Shown here piece by piece: positions 36,876 to 48,464 of a stretch of DNA of 64,000 bases (position 1 is its first letter; the number at the start of each line of letters is the position of its first letter). A model generated the notes under the pieces. It made no database searches, had not been told where the DNA came from, and saw only the letters and a list, made by a program, of their open reading frames with translations. Source of the DNA: Chelydra serpentina. Taxonomy: Eukaryota > Chordata > Testudines > Chelydridae. The stretch lies in NCBI GenBank assembly GCA_037349315.1, contig JBAIAC010000057.1, positions 7,731,001-7,795,000 of the forward strand. The letters are read 5' to 3'. The position numbers and the translations under genes are program-made.

Positions 36876-38239
36876 TTTGGACTGGAGCCCGGCCTCTAGT
36901 CGTGAGTTTAATGTTTCTAGTCTGAGCTGCTGCATGTAAGTTGCTCAGGGATTCTCATCTCTTCAGTTACAACCACTCCGGCTCTGATTCTGCCCCCAAC
37001 TATTTCCTGGTCGTGTCTGGGAGCGACTAGAGATCCCTGACTAGGGCATAAGGTGTTCTTGTTCTGCTTGTTTGCGCTGTTCTAAGTGCCAAGCCCTCTT
37101 CCCCTCATCTGCGATTGTTGCAGGTGGGGACAATGGTCCTGCCTCTCTCAAACCGAGCCCCGGGCGCGCTGATCCGAGAGGATTCTGTCTTTGTTTACAG
37201 CAGGAGAGAAGAGCTGTTATGTCAATAGCACGGAGCCGGAAATGCCCTTTCAAAAAAGGGTCCTCGGGAACACGCGGGCAGAGCCACAGCACCCCATGGG
37301 ATGTGTCTGAGGGCAGGACCGACCTGGGTCTATGCAGCTTGTTTTCAAAAAAAAATACCTAGATCCCTGAATCTGCCCCAAACTGCTTTTGAAACAAACC
37401 TGCCCATTTACGTGCAATGCCCGAATGATGGATCAGACAGCAGCAGAGATCTGGGAGCAATTATACAGCATAGTCCTGAAGGGAATGTTAGAGGGTTTCC
37501 TTTATTGTCAACACTTTTTAATTAGAAGGCCCCTTTACAACAGGGCTTCGCTTGTCCAGCCACACTGTACATTTTAAAGTTATGACTGGACACATCAGAA
37601 GCATTAAACCAAGCGCCTGTCGATGGCAATTCAGACGTGGCCAGTGAGACTTGGGTAGTTTCTAGTGTAAAAAGCCTTATTTGAATCACAGGGGGAAATG
37701 CAGCAGAGAATTTAGCCTTTTTATAGCAAAGGGGTTCCTCGCTCTCCCCACAACACGGAGGGCATATCTACACTAGGGGTGTCCTGGAGAATCCAGCTAA
37801 TCTTTCATGAAAGGTGATGTCATGTGATGACACGTTGAGGAATACGTCCAATCAAAACTGGCAGCCCTAATCTACCCTGAGCAGGTGGTGTAGTTTCCGG
37901 CTTAAGGAGACATACCTCGCTAGCATGCTAAACATGAAACGTAGCCGCGGCAGCGTAAGAGGAAGGCGGGGCTAGCCGCCCAAGTACACACCTAGTGTCT
38001 CAGACAGGATGGTACTTGAGGTGGCTAGCTCCTCCCACCTCTTACGTGCCTGTGGCTACATTTTATTTTTAGCGTGCCCGCTCAATCAGAGCAAGCACTG
38101 CGATGTCTCCTTGAGCGGGAATTTACACTTTCCAGCTCCGGTAGAGACCCCCAAAGAAAGGAGTTCACGTTTTAAGGGAAACGATGTACAGATTGCACAC
38201 CCAACGACTCCTAGCACGTCAGCAATTCTATATAACTAG

Positions 38240-38430
38240 TAGCTTCATCAGAGGTTCTCAAAGTGCTTTACTTAAGCCCCACTGAAATGCAGACAACTAT
38301 CCCCCGATTTCACAAGGCGGGGGGGTGGAGAGCCTAAGTCACTTGCCAATGGCTACTCAGCAAGGTGATGGCTGAGAACCCAGATGTCCTGACTCCAGGT
38401 CTTCCTCTACCCACCAGATCATGCTCCCGC
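38240..38430 (-). repeat. MIR/CORE-SINE-like element
   Basis: Reverse hallmarks 'ggttctcaaagtgctttac', 'taagtcacttgccaatggc' and 'gatgtcctgactccagg'. Confidence 0.6.
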
Positions 38431-38529
38431 ACCGTGATCCTCGATATGCAAAGCAGGCCTCCTCTGGGGTGAGGTTCTGACATCCCCTGGGGAAGGCCTC
38501 GGCAATCAGATGCTTTACCCCCTTGCTTG

Positions 38530-38610
38530 TGTAATGCCAACAGACCCTGGTCGGCGGCGGGTGGGATCGAACCTGGGACCTCCGGAGCTTAGTGCATGAG
38601 CCTCCCCTTC
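38530..38610 (-). repeat. tRNA-derived SINE fragment (family S2)
   Basis: A truncated second copy of the SINE at 21360-21595: it shares gtgtaatg, the reverse B box gggatcgaacctggga and 'gagcttagtgcatgagcct'. The B box is closer to the tRNA consensus here than in the other copy. Confidence 0.7.
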
Positions 38611-40159
38611 CTTTCACAAGAAGAGTTACATCTGCAGAAGTGAAGGTATTTTCTCTAACCCTTGAGGCAAGGCAATGGCTGAGAAATCCTGCTCCGTAAC
38701 ACCTTTCAAAGCACTGTATGGAAGGCTGAAGCGGTAAAGCCAATAATACATCCTCACACCTGACTGTCCACCTTACATTCATGTACAGAGGTGACCTCTA
38801 CAGTCAGTGCAGAAGGTCACAGAAGGATTCTAAGAAAATACTTGGTCCCTCAAGGTGACGCAGATCAGATCAAACTACCCAGAACTGACAGAGCACTAAG
38901 TGCTGTACACAGACAACAAGCCACATTGTAGAGGCCATTCATACAGTGGGGGCTGTGTATTTTCCAGTTGAAGATTATCCTGAGAAACCAATTCAGGCCG
39001 GAACCGGAAATAAAAATGCCGCGCAGCACCCATGTGGGGTCCATGCTGGGCTGACTCATTCCGGATCAGCAGGAGTCAAGGTGGTATTTCAGAAATAGCC
39101 ATCTGATGCCGGGTCTTCTGTAGCACCTTGCACCACAGAAAAGCACTTGGATCCCAAATGCCAGGACTTGACTTCAGTGAGACCGGGATTCGGCCTCTAA
39201 ACAGGAGAGAATAAAGAAGTATGGCTTGAAGATTCTTCCTTGTGCCAAATGGAAGAGGCAAGGGCTTTCTCACTGAGCACGTGAATTCACTTTTCACAGA
39301 CAATGTTCTTGCTCAGAGACAGATTATTGTGCGTCCTTCATTCAGAGAAACAAGTCCCAACAGAAAAACCAACCCCGTGTGTTTCCAACAGAGCTAGGTG
39401 CCAGCCGCGACATGTGGATTTGGGTCCAAAGCTGAGCAGCCCCAGAGTTTCGATCCAATCTGTTAACCCCAGCTCTAGTTTCAAAAGCCCCTGCATGAAA
39501 AACACTTTTTGTCTGTTTTAATTCCTGCCATGCCGGAGGAAGGGTGTGTGACCGCGGCGTCTTTAGGAGACGTGTTAGAGACGCTTGCAGAGGACCGGGA
39601 GGTGATTTTTCTTGGTAACAGATAAATATTTTTTCTAAACTTTATTCAGGGCACCGGATTTTCTGGCTGAGCAAACATAAGAATCTCTTTGACTTCCTTC
39701 ATATCGCTCCTGGAGCTCAGAGCGCTCCTTCTATAGTTAACTCAGCAACCAGAAGTTTGATTTAATTCCCATCAGCTTTACCAGTGAGCAGATCTACGAC
39801 AAGCAGGGGCCCTAGTCAGCAAAGATCAGAATGGGATATGGCGGCAGGGGCTCTGTCTTTAATAAAAACAAGCCAAAGTTTTAGTTCCACTACCTGTTAC
39901 CACTAATTTTGTGAATCAAGGCTGCAATCCTGCAAAAATTTAGGCACATGCTTAACTTTAAGCATGGGAGCTGTCCCACTGACTTCAATGGAATCACTCA
40001 AGCACTTAAACCCTGGGCCTGATCCAAAGCCCATTGAAGGCAACAGCGAGACTCCAAATGTGTTAAGCGTTTGCAAGGTCAGAGACAAAACCAGCACCTC
40101 CAAAGGCATGGTAGGAATTCCTAGGAAGTTGTGGGGACAGGCATGTGTCCTATACTACA

Positions 40160-40325
40160 CGAATGGGAATAGCATAACTCAAATCGACGTAGCTTAGATC
40201 TACTTACTGCGGGGTCCACACTACGCCATGTCAACGGGAGACGCTCTACCGTCGACTCCCCTTACGCTTCTCGATCCGGTGGCGTACAGGAGTTGACGGG
40301 AGAGCGATCTGCGGTCGATTTATAT
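40160..40325. mobile_element. Short DNA element relic (family C)
   Basis: CpG-rich relic with 'ggggtccacactacgcc', 'taccgtcgactcccc' and 'gcggtcgattta', words shared with the better copy at 49145-49440. Confidence 0.5.
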
Positions 40326-40577
40326 TACTACTGAGGACTGGGATTCTCAAGAGACCCTAAGGGAATTGGGGGCCCAACTCTCCATGAAATTTGGGTGCTG
40401 GGCTCCTTTTGAAAATCCCATCCATAATGATTTAAACCAAAAAAGGGGATAGTCAGGCCCTGGCTGTGGGCTCATACAGCAGAACTAGGATCAGAGGCTG
40501 CAGGGTGATTGATCAAATAGGAGCTGAGGGCTTTCAGTACTTTGCTGGCTCTTGTCCTCAGGCTGTGCAGGTGGGTG

Positions 40578-40597
40578 TTTTGTTTTGTTTTGTTTTG
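40578..40597. repeat. (TTTTG)n microsatellite
   Basis: Four direct copies of ttttg, seen directly. Confidence 0.8.
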
Positions 40598-41104
40598 ATG
40601 CCGCTGAATGCAGAAACCACCTGTAGTTTAATGTGATTATCACTCAGCCTCAGCAAGGAAACGAAGTGCTCCTTAATGTGTGTTTAACAGCTAAACCTGG
40701 AGGGCTTCATGCCAGAGCCTGGGAGACACAAATGCTTATGTAAAAGCGCTGGTCTGATATCAGGGCACTTAACACACAGTTGTATTGTTTGCCTGAAGCC
40801 ACATTTATGCAGTAGCTCCTGCAGGCTAATCTGAGCCTAGGTTGGTTTTTTTTTTTCTCTTCTCTCTGGAGATCCTCCCAAGGTAAATTTGGGCGCATGA
40901 TTTCACTGAAGTACATCGTGGTTTTATTTTGCCTTCAAACTTGGGCCGCGGGCCCAGCTGTTATGGCGGGTTTTGGTGTAAGTTGTCCCAGGGGGTGTAT
41001 GACCGGATAGGCCATAGAGCCCATTTGGGTTGAGGTTGGATGGCCTGTCGGCTTATGGGGCAAGAAAAATGGATTTCGTGATGTATTTTTTTAGAACCCC
41101 TCCC

Positions 41105-41197
41105 TCCCCCCGCGTTGTCGGATCTTGCCACGAACACTAGAAACCTCTCTCCCCCCTCCCCCCCCCCGCGTTGTCGGATCTTGCCACGAACACTCAA
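41105..41197. repeat. Tandem duplication, 56-bp period
   Basis: The word cgcgttgtcggatcttgcca starts at 41111 and again at 41167, and the identity extends through cgaacact and the preceding C-rich run. Two copies, essentially identical, so the duplication is recent. Confidence 0.85.
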
Positions 41198-41803
41198 TCG
41201 ATTCCCTCAAAGAAGATAAAACCTGTAACCCAGGGGAGGGCTCCTTAGGAATTGGACTGAGACTCGCTGAACTCATTTCTCACTGGCCGCCCACCAGCCA
41301 GGAACGACTGAGCATGTGGGGCTGGGGCTTTCAATGGGCCTATGGAAGTGAAAAACACCAGCCCCCCATTGATTTGAGTGCATAACGCTCCTAGGCTCCT
41401 TTGCAAATCTCAGCCTGTGTGCATTGTGACTAATGCTCCTTGCTTACTGACCAACGGGGTGAGGGAGACCCCTCCCCATCGTTAGCTTCCTGGAGCCCCC
41501 TTTGCACTCGCAGGGGTGCGGCTAGAAATGATTTCAGTTCAATCACATTAAAAGTGTTGCTTCTTAGGCTGCACTGCTTCAAGAGTTCTGATTATAACGT
41601 GGAAAGTACCCAGGTAACGGAGCCAAATCCCATTCTCAGAAGCGATTTAGGCACTTAGGAGCCTAAATCTGATGGAACATTATGGAGAATTTTCACCTTC
41701 CTAACAGCTGTGACATGGCTATTGATCCAGTTTTCTTTATTAACAGTCACCCAGACTACTGTTTAGCTTGCTCTAATGCTTTCAGTGGCTTTTCTTTCAT
41801 CAC

Positions 41804-42460
41804 ATATTACGGGCCAGTGTGGGCTAGAGATTAAGTGGCTAGAAATCAATGGCTATTAGCCAAAATGGTCAGGGACCCAGCCCCGTACTCTGGGTGTCCC
41901 TAAACTTCTGACTGCCAGAAGCAGGGACTGCAGAGCCGTAACGAGGGCGAGGTGCGTGAGGCACTCGCCTCGGGCGCGCATACCTGAGGGGCGCGCAGAA
42001 GGGTCCTTCTTGCCTCCAGGCACCATTAATTAATTCCAGGCCTCGGGCGGCAAGCCACGGGGGGCGCTGGCCGGTCGCTTTGAGGGCGGCAGTTCGGCGG
42101 CGTGACTGCGGGAGGTCCGCCGGTCCCGCGGCTTCGGCGGCAATTCAGCCGGTCCCATGGCTTTGGTGGGAAGTCGGCGGCGGGTACGCCAAAGGCACGG
42201 GACTGGTGGATCACCCATAGAAACGCCGCTGAACGTTGCCCGACTGCTTGGGGCGACAAAAAACATAGAGCCGCCCCTGTTGCTTTGGGCGCCGAAATCC
42301 GTAGCTACGGCTCCGAGGGACTGGATGACCGGGGGTAGCTCGCTTGGTAAATAGCCCTGTTCTGTTCACTCCTTCTGAAGCATCTGGCACCAGTTACTAT
42401 CAGAGACAGGACACTGGGCCAGGTGGACCATTGGTCTGACCCAATATGGCCATTCTTAAG
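41804..42460 (+). mobile_element. CR1 LINE 3' region, split by a hAT insertion
   Basis: Outer parts 41860-41930 and 42316-42460 read as CR1 3' end: 'tggctattagcc', 'ctctgggtgtccctaaac', 'ctgactgccagaagc', then 'gttctgttcactccttctg', 'agacaggacactgggcc' and 'gccattcttaag'. The leading segment 41804-41859 is not CR1 consensus as I know it, but recurs in front of another CR1 piece at 43542. Confidence 0.85.
41931..42315. mobile_element. GC-rich hAT-like element with 8-bp TSD
   Basis: A 385-bp CpG-rich element with inverted ends cagagccgtaac and gtagctacggctccg, flanked by the perfect 8-bp direct repeat agggactg (41923-41930 and 42316-42323). CAG/CTG-type ends and the 8-bp duplication indicate hAT. 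It sits inside a CR1 LINE. No transposase frame. Confidence 0.85.
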
Positions 42461-42519
42461 TGCTTAATCTTGCCCCATTGACATCAGGGGGAGCAGGGGA
42501 AGCTCCAGAGTAGCAAATC

Positions 42520-42675
42520 TGGAAGTCAGCACTTCTCATGTTCTTCCCAACCCTGCCAGTGACCAGCAGCACAACTGGGGTCACTAATTCTCAGATTCAG
42601 GTTTCTCCACATGTTAAGTGAGGCTATTAACAACCACCCAGTGGAGCTGGAGAGATTAATTCATTGGGCTTTGAG
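42520..42675 (+). repeat. MIR/CORE-SINE-like fragment
   Basis: Words 'ccctgccagtgaccagc', 'atgttaagtgaggctatta' and 'ggagagattaattcattg' in forward order. Degraded. Confidence 0.45.
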
Positions 42676-43424
42676 ACCCCCAGACCGCAGCTGCTACAGA
42701 AGTATAAATATTATTGCAGGTACAGATACAATGGCTGAGTTGATATCCAGCTGAGCGTCTGGCTACAGCACAGCATTTTAAATAGGGACTGGAGCCAATA
42801 GGCGCTCTTGAACCTCTCCATTATTAGTGTCTGACATAATGACACCCTTTTTCCGGGTTGGGAAGTGCTGAAGTCTGCATCTCTCCCCGAGCAGCACCTG
42901 CCTTTCCATCGCAGGAAGTCAGCTCTCGAACGTAAACTCTTATGGAAGCATGCAAACAAACCCTATATATTTCCCCACCGCCCTCTTCTAGCCTCACCAG
43001 GTGTTTCAGGCAGTAGCAGTAGCTGTTTGGTTGACTAGCCCCAACCCTGATGGTGTTGTAAATGACCATGTCTGTTCAGCTTGCAATGCTGGGGCTGAGG
43101 GGCACAGGGAAGGTTTTATAAATGGATGGATTGCAGTCCGTTGCCAAAACAACTGATGTACTGTATCTGCAAAGGTGATTTAAATGGAAACATTCCAGGG
43201 GCTTCACTCTGCGGGTTATGTTTGCATCCACCTAATAAACATCTGGAAATATTTCCACAATCTGTGGTCCCTTTTATCTGTAGAATGACACATAAATTAG
43301 CAGCTCTCGGGAACCCAGACAGGTGTGTGCGTGGACAGAATGAGGTACAGCAGAATGTGTGTAGTGAAGGGAGCATTTAAAATGAATGTTGATAATAGTG
43401 CAAACCATAGAACGCTTGTTACAT

Positions 43425-43830
43425 AGCATCTACCCAGTGCTATTCATCTTCAAAACACTTTACGGACAAATTAGGACCTGATCCAAAACCCACTGAAGTC
43501 GATGGAAAGATTTCCGTTAAATTCAGTGGTGTTTAGATTATATATTATGGGCCAGTGTGGTCTAGAGACTAAGTGGCTAGAAATCAATAGCTATTAGCCA
43601 AGACGGTCACGGACACAGCCGCATGCTCTGGGTGTCCCTAAGCCTCTGACTGCTAGAAGTTGGGATTGGATGGATGACACCCAATTCTTCAAATCAGTAG
43701 AACTCTTCCCTGTTTCACAGGTGAGAAACTAAGCAGAGAGGTTTCTCCAAGGCACTGTGGCAGACCGGGATTAGCCCTCCAGAGTTCCTCGCTCCCACTC
43801 CTGTGCTCAGAATACTGTGCCTCTCTAACA
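43425..43830 (-). repeat. MIR-like element interrupted by a CR1 piece
   Basis: Outer parts show reverse MIR-like wording ('ttcaaaacactttacgg', then 'tgtttcacaggtgagaaac' and 'tccagagttcctcgctccc'). The middle (about 43542-43680) holds a CR1 3' fragment ('tagctattagccaagacgg', 'ctgggtgtccctaagcc'). Confidence 0.5.
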
Positions 43831-44775
43831 GGTATTTACAACCTGTATGTTCAGCAGGTTTATGGTGGCAATATGGAAACGAAGTTATGATATCACTTTA
43901 TTTTCACATGGAGTCCTTGGTATGATTGATTGAAAGCCAGCCGTGGCCCGTTGACAAAATTCATCCCTGCTCTGAACAAGCACAACCCCGTTGACCACAA
44001 TGGGGTTTCACTCGCTTAGACCACACATTAATTTGGCCCCATAAATGCCTGTACACCAGCAGCCCTCTATTCACTCTACGCAGATTGAGTGACCAGTTGG
44101 TAAGTTACTGGTATGGATTTGAACTAGCGGCCAAGAACTGACAGATGCAATATCCTGTTACCAAGCCTCCGAAATGTCCAACCCTCTCTCATGGGCGATG
44201 GTCTGGCATTCTTAGCACACTGTCCAAGAAAATTACCCATCCGCTCTGCACTCTGAAGGCCCTGGAGCGTGTTTTCCTGTAGCCATGAACAGTCTGCTAG
44301 GTGGTGAAAGCTAGGCATGACTCTTCCTGAGTCGGGCCCTTACAGAAATATTTGCTCAGCTTCCCTGCCGGGTGTAATGCCTGACTCCCACCATGCTCTC
44401 GCGGCTGCCCTCTTGAAATGAGAGCAAAGCAAACGCCTGTTTCTCATTACACAGGCACCTAGTGCTAAGCAACCGCTTTAATTGAAATGGAAATGGGGGG
44501 CAGCGGGTGATGACAAATGCAGCTTTGTGGAGAAGCGACAATGTCTTTTTGACGCTGAGCTGTCCGGTTTTATCAGCAGAGTTGCAAGTTCTCTGCAAAA
44601 CTCCGCGGTCGAGGACTGGGGGAGCTTTTGATCCAAAATCCTTCTTTCAGGGTGAAAAGATCTGCCACCAGACTAAATCATCATGTTACAAAAGTAACTT
44701 GGCCTTGGTTACACAAAGGAACCATTCAGTCAGAGCAGAATGACCCACTTATGGATTCTGGGCCAGAGTTATTTT

Positions 44776-44799
44776 AAAAAAAAAAAAATTTTTTTTTTT
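44776..44799. repeat. A13-T11 palindrome
   Basis: Thirteen A followed directly by eleven T, a perfectly self-complementary tract. Seen directly. Confidence 0.85.
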
Positions 44800-45894
44800 G
44801 ACCAAAGAGACTTGAACCATTTGACTGAAACAACTTTGCGATTCTAACGTTTTGTGCTGGGGCAAACATTGGAAAAAGCAGCTGCCCGCTTCCCCTCTGC
44901 CAGTAACTGTCTGAATTCCCATTCTCAGTTTATTAAAAACCTATTAATAGAACTCTTTACTATTGTAACAAATCCATGACTATGAGCCTTCGTTGTGGTG
45001 CGCATACTGGCCAATCAGCACTTAATAGGGACAGAACTCAGATCCTCTGGCTCCACCAGCCAAGGGCCAAAGTTTTAAAAAATCAGAGTGACATTGTGGG
45101 CCCGTTGCAGTCACTGGGAGTTTTGCCATTAACTTTGCTGGGGACAGGATTTTGCCTTATGTGCCTAAAGTTGAGAGCCTAAATAGAGATGTAGGAGCCT
45201 AAGTGGCCCAATTTTCAAGCGGGCTGAGAATCCAGCAGCTCCCGTTGAGCTGGGTGCTCCATACGTTTAAAGATCACTTACTTGGGAGCCTAACTCTAGG
45301 CTCCAGTTTTCAGAATCTTGGTCCAGGTTGTTACTACTCAACTACTAAAGGAGAATCACCATTAGCTGCTAGCAGTATAGGGCATATGCTACAAAGTTTA
45401 GCCGTTCTGATTCCATTAAGCAGAAAGGGTGGTTGTCATGGCAAAAATGTCAGTTACCTGGAGCCTCCTGGCCTCATGAATGGAGCCTCAGTCATGTCCC
45501 AGTGTTTTCCTGAGAGATGGAAGCTGGCCGTAGCAAAGGCGATTCGAGTCATGACCCTGCTTCTCTTTCCAGAAACTGCACGTGGTGTTTGCAGTTTCTT
45601 TCTTTGGCAGATTCTGCTTCAGCAAAGCTTTTTGAGGATAGTGTGGGAGGAGGAAAGAGATCTTCAAGGAGCTTCAGTGGCCAAGATAGTCCTAGATTAA
45701 CATTTGTCTTTACGTGTTAGCTGGGTGGTTGTGTGTGTGGTAAAGCTGTGCAGCTTATAGTTTTCCCCATCTCCCCGGTTGGTGTCTCTCGATTTTAAAA
45801 AAGCCCTACATTGGGCTCTGGGTTAGCTTTAATTTTACATGATCTGAAGCAAACAGATACCAAGAACTTGCCCATAAAGTGTACAATATCACAG

Positions 45895-46102
45895 TGGAAT
45901 ATAAGAAAACAAGTAAGGCACTCCGGTACTCCACCGGAATGAGAACCATAAGGTAAGTCGATGGGAGAGTTTCACCCGTCGACCCAGCGTGGTGTAGACA
46001 CCACAATAAGTCAACCTAAGGTACGTCGACTCCAGCCACGTTATTCACATAGCTGGAGTTGCTTAGGGTGACTTAGCCCCATAGTGTAGACCTGCCCTGA
46101 GT
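45895..46102. mobile_element. Short DNA element relic (family C) with hairpin
   Basis: Contains 'taaggtacgtcgactccag' followed after a short loop by 'ctggagttgcttagggtga', an imperfect hairpin, and ends agtgtagacctgccct, the inverse of the start of the copy at 49145. Confidence 0.6.
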
Positions 46103-46619
46103 CTCCCAGTCATTGATGCAAATCAATGAGGAATGTAATGCAACTGTGTATGGCCTATATGAGAATCTTTCTGTTCTTTTCCAGTTGTTCTCCCTTTATA
46201 TTCAAAACAAAGCCCCAGAGATTGCAGTGTCACTATTTCAAGCGGTAGTGGTTTGGACAAGTACTGCAGAATACAATTGTTCATGCTAATAGAGAACCCT
46301 CCTGTGTTTTCCACTTTCAAGGTCAGAATTGTCACTGTGCCAAGGTGATGGCCTGATTCTTTTGCTATTCCAAATATAAGGAGTTCCAGGCCACACTGTA
46401 ATGTGGACTTTGAAACTCACTGTCTCTGTAGTTTGGCTGCCTGTTGCCACTTGTTTCCAGTTTATGCCATGATTTCTCCTCTGAAACTCAGTACGGTGCA
46501 ATGGTAAAACTGCATCTTAGACGGGCATGGAATTGGCTTACTTTATTCCATGTGTCAGCAGTGCTGAGCACTGTACATTTTAAGGGGAATAGCTTACTTG
46601 GGGCTAGAAAAGTATCTTT

Positions 46620-46700
46620 ACTCACACTGGGTGAAATCTTGGCACCATTGAAGTCCATGGCAAAACTCCCTGTGGCATCAGTGGGGCCAGAATTCCATCC
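46620..46700. repeat. Short palindromic repeat (family E)
   Basis: The arms 'gtgaaatcttggcaccattg' and 'cagtggggccagaattc' are imperfect inverted repeats around 'atggcaaaactccctgtgg'. A related palindrome lies at 49943-50013, and similar 'attgaagtcaatggg' relics occur near 39990, 43480 and 63640. Confidence 0.5.
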
Positions 46701-46905
46701 ATTGTACAGTACTTTATACTCTGCAAGTGGTTCATTCATTTCAACAGAACTATTCCTGGTGTAAGGTGATTACAATCTGGCTCTTGGTTAAGACCCAAAT
46801 ATCGGATGGATAATTGTCCAGTTATCTCAAATGGGTGCTGACAGTAGCTATTTCAGTGTTTTGTTTGTTTTTTAAATCATTCTTCTTTGTTTAGCTGGAA
46901 TCAAG

Positions 46906-46990
46906 ATGACGACAGCTGCACCATTGGGCAATAATACCCTGACTCCAACAAATGTGACCACAAAGTCTCAAGAAGAAATTCTTTATCAGA
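46906..46990 (+). CDS. NCMAP: NCMAP coding exon 1 (extracellular N-terminus)
   Basis: This exon (46895-46990 with 11 bases of 5' UTR) carries the start codon of non-compact myelin-associated protein, a small single-pass membrane protein of Schwann-cell myelin. The ATG at 46906 is preceded by A at -3, and the acceptor (cttctttgtttag) is strong. It encodes MTTAAPLGNN then TLTPTNVTTKSQEEILYQ and exits in phase 1 at donor gtaaga. N9-N-T and N16-V-T are N-glycosylation sequons, consistent with the outside location. The start MTTA, the small size and the downstream membrane exon identify the gene together with its place between RCAN3 and SRRM1. The total protein from the three exons is 103 residues, about the human length. 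Confidence 0.93.
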
Positions 46991-47612
46991 GTAAGAAAAA
47001 TATTGTGACAATGGTATACATTTGAGTTGTATTTTAAATTGCCATGTGTCTGGGGAAGATTTTGAAAAGATGTCCGAAAACATTCCCATGTGCAAACATG
47101 ATTAAACAAGGGACTTATACAAAACTGCCACATCACTCTTTGAAAATTCATCCTCCTAAAGATAATCAAAATTAAATAGAATAAAATGGATTTCAGTGAG
47201 CTTCTTTTTCAAATGTGTCAGTCTTGAAGGTCCTGTTTAAATGCAATTGTACTAGATTTTGATGTGTGTTTTGATGCTTTCAGCTATTAAATAGACACTG
47301 ACTACTTGAAATAAGGAAAAAAGTCTTCTGTTACTGATAACTTATTTTTTTTATTAATTGTTTTTATTAATCTAATTTACTCAACATCATTTGCTAGTCT
47401 TGCAGTATTTACTAGCCCAGGCATAAAGTCTAGTCACCTGCCCTTTAGTATGAAGATTGTAATGAAAAACATATGATACGTAGAGCCCGATCTTCCAAAG
47501 ACTTAGGTATGTGCTTAGCTTTATGCACAGTGAATAGTTGTTTATTGGGAGGGCCTAGAGGGCCCAGCCGAGATCATAGCCTCATTGTTCTGGGCATCAC
47601 ACAGATTCTTGG

Positions 47613-47930
47613 GCTATGTCTACACTGCAGCTGGGAGTATGTTTCCCGGCTCAGATAGACAGATGCACTAGCTCTGCCCCAGCTAGTGCTAAAAATAGCA
47701 GAGTAGCCTGTAGGGATAGTACGGGCAGCAGCACCGGTTAGCCGCCTGAGTACAAACTCACCTGGAACCCCTGGGTGCGTACCCGGGTGGTTAGCATTAG
47801 TTTTACTCACGCTACTCTCGGCTACTCTGCCATTTTTAGCATGCTAGCACGCGTGGAGCTATCGTGTATCCATCTGCCCAAGCTGGGAAGCACGCTCCCA
47901 GATGCAGTGTAGACGTACCCACACTAAAGG
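47613..47930. mobile_element. DNA element with inverted ends (family B)
   Basis: Starts gggctatgtctacactgcag and ends tgcagtgtagacgtaccc, about 18-bp inverted ends around a 280-bp non-coding core. The core contains partly inverted 'agcagagtagcc' and 'ggctactctgcc' words, so it can fold on itself. Confidence 0.7.
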
Positions 47931-47939
47931 AGAGTTCCT

Positions 47940-48085
47940 GCCCCAAAAAGTTTACAGATGAAACAGACAAAGGGTGGAGGGGAACACAGAAGCACAGAGA
48001 AGGGAAGTGACTTGCCCAGGGTCATTTAACCGGTTGGGCAGAATCACAGGTCTCCTGAATCCCCACCCACTGGACCAGACTGTCT
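47940..48085 (-). repeat. MIR/CORE-SINE-like fragment
   Basis: Reverse hallmarks 'gaagtgacttgcccagggtc', 'cacaggtctcctgaatcc' and 'cccactggaccagactgtc'. Confidence 0.6.
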
Positions 48086-48379
48086 CTCAATGGGTTTGTT
48101 TACTTATTGTATTTCCTTCAGTTTGTTTTATTTCTAGTCAGTTTTACTCTCTAGTTCTTAAGCCCTAATTCAGTGCCACAGTGTTTGGAGTTAAGCCTTT
48201 GCCTTCATAGTTTGCGCCTCAAACCACTGTTTTTCCTGAATAAAAATGGAAACAAGTTTTGGAAATCTTTTTCTCTTTAAACATGCAACAAAAATTAACC
48301 AGGCAAAGTCTTGTTCAAACAATACAATAAAAGCTATTTAAACAAAACATGCTCAGTCTTTTTTCCCCCTGCCTCTTAG

Positions 48380-48464
48380 GTTCCGGAGCAATCGTAGCAG
48401 CCATCGTAGTTGGAGTGATTATTATATTCACAGTGGTTCTGCTCATGTTGAAAATGTATAACAG
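48380..48464 (+). CDS. NCMAP: NCMAP coding exon 2 (transmembrane helix)
   Basis: An 85-bp exon with acceptor cccctgcctcttag and donor gtacat at 48465, phase 1 in and phase 2 out. It encodes SSGAIVAAIVVGVIIIFTVV followed by LLMLKMYNR. The long hydrophobic run (protein residues about 31-53) is the single membrane-spanning helix, followed by a basic stop-transfer segment that continues into the next exon. The SSGAIVAA...VIIIFTVVL...LKMYNR core is the most conserved part of NCMAP as I know it. The frame is intact and joins both neighbours cleanly. Confidence 0.95.

Larger units (their letters stand above)
30404..46894 (+). other. NCMAP: Probable NCMAP intron 1
   Basis: If the donor at 30404 is used, this 16.5-kb interval is the first intron. 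It is packed with transposon relics (family D, hAT, Tigger, MIR, CR1, tRNA-SINE, short foldback elements, listed separately) and contains no additional exon that I can support. Unlisted parts, including 31037-32533, 34449-35879 and 44100-45880, show nothing recognisable beyond short palindromic relics. Confidence 0.4.
46991..48379 (+). other. NCMAP: NCMAP intron between coding exons 1 and 2
   Basis: A 1389-bp intron. It contains a family B DNA element (47613-47930) and a MIR-like fragment (47940-48085). Nothing else recognised. Confidence 0.85.

Noticed and set aside
41105..41197. Direct repeats as a CRISPR-like array
   Set aside because: Only two copies, in a vertebrate genome, with the spacer itself a low-complexity C run.
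45203..45700. 165-codon open frame in NCMAP intron 1
   Set aside because: No recognisable domain; it starts in sequence that resembles a short dispersed repeat (cctaagt... words).
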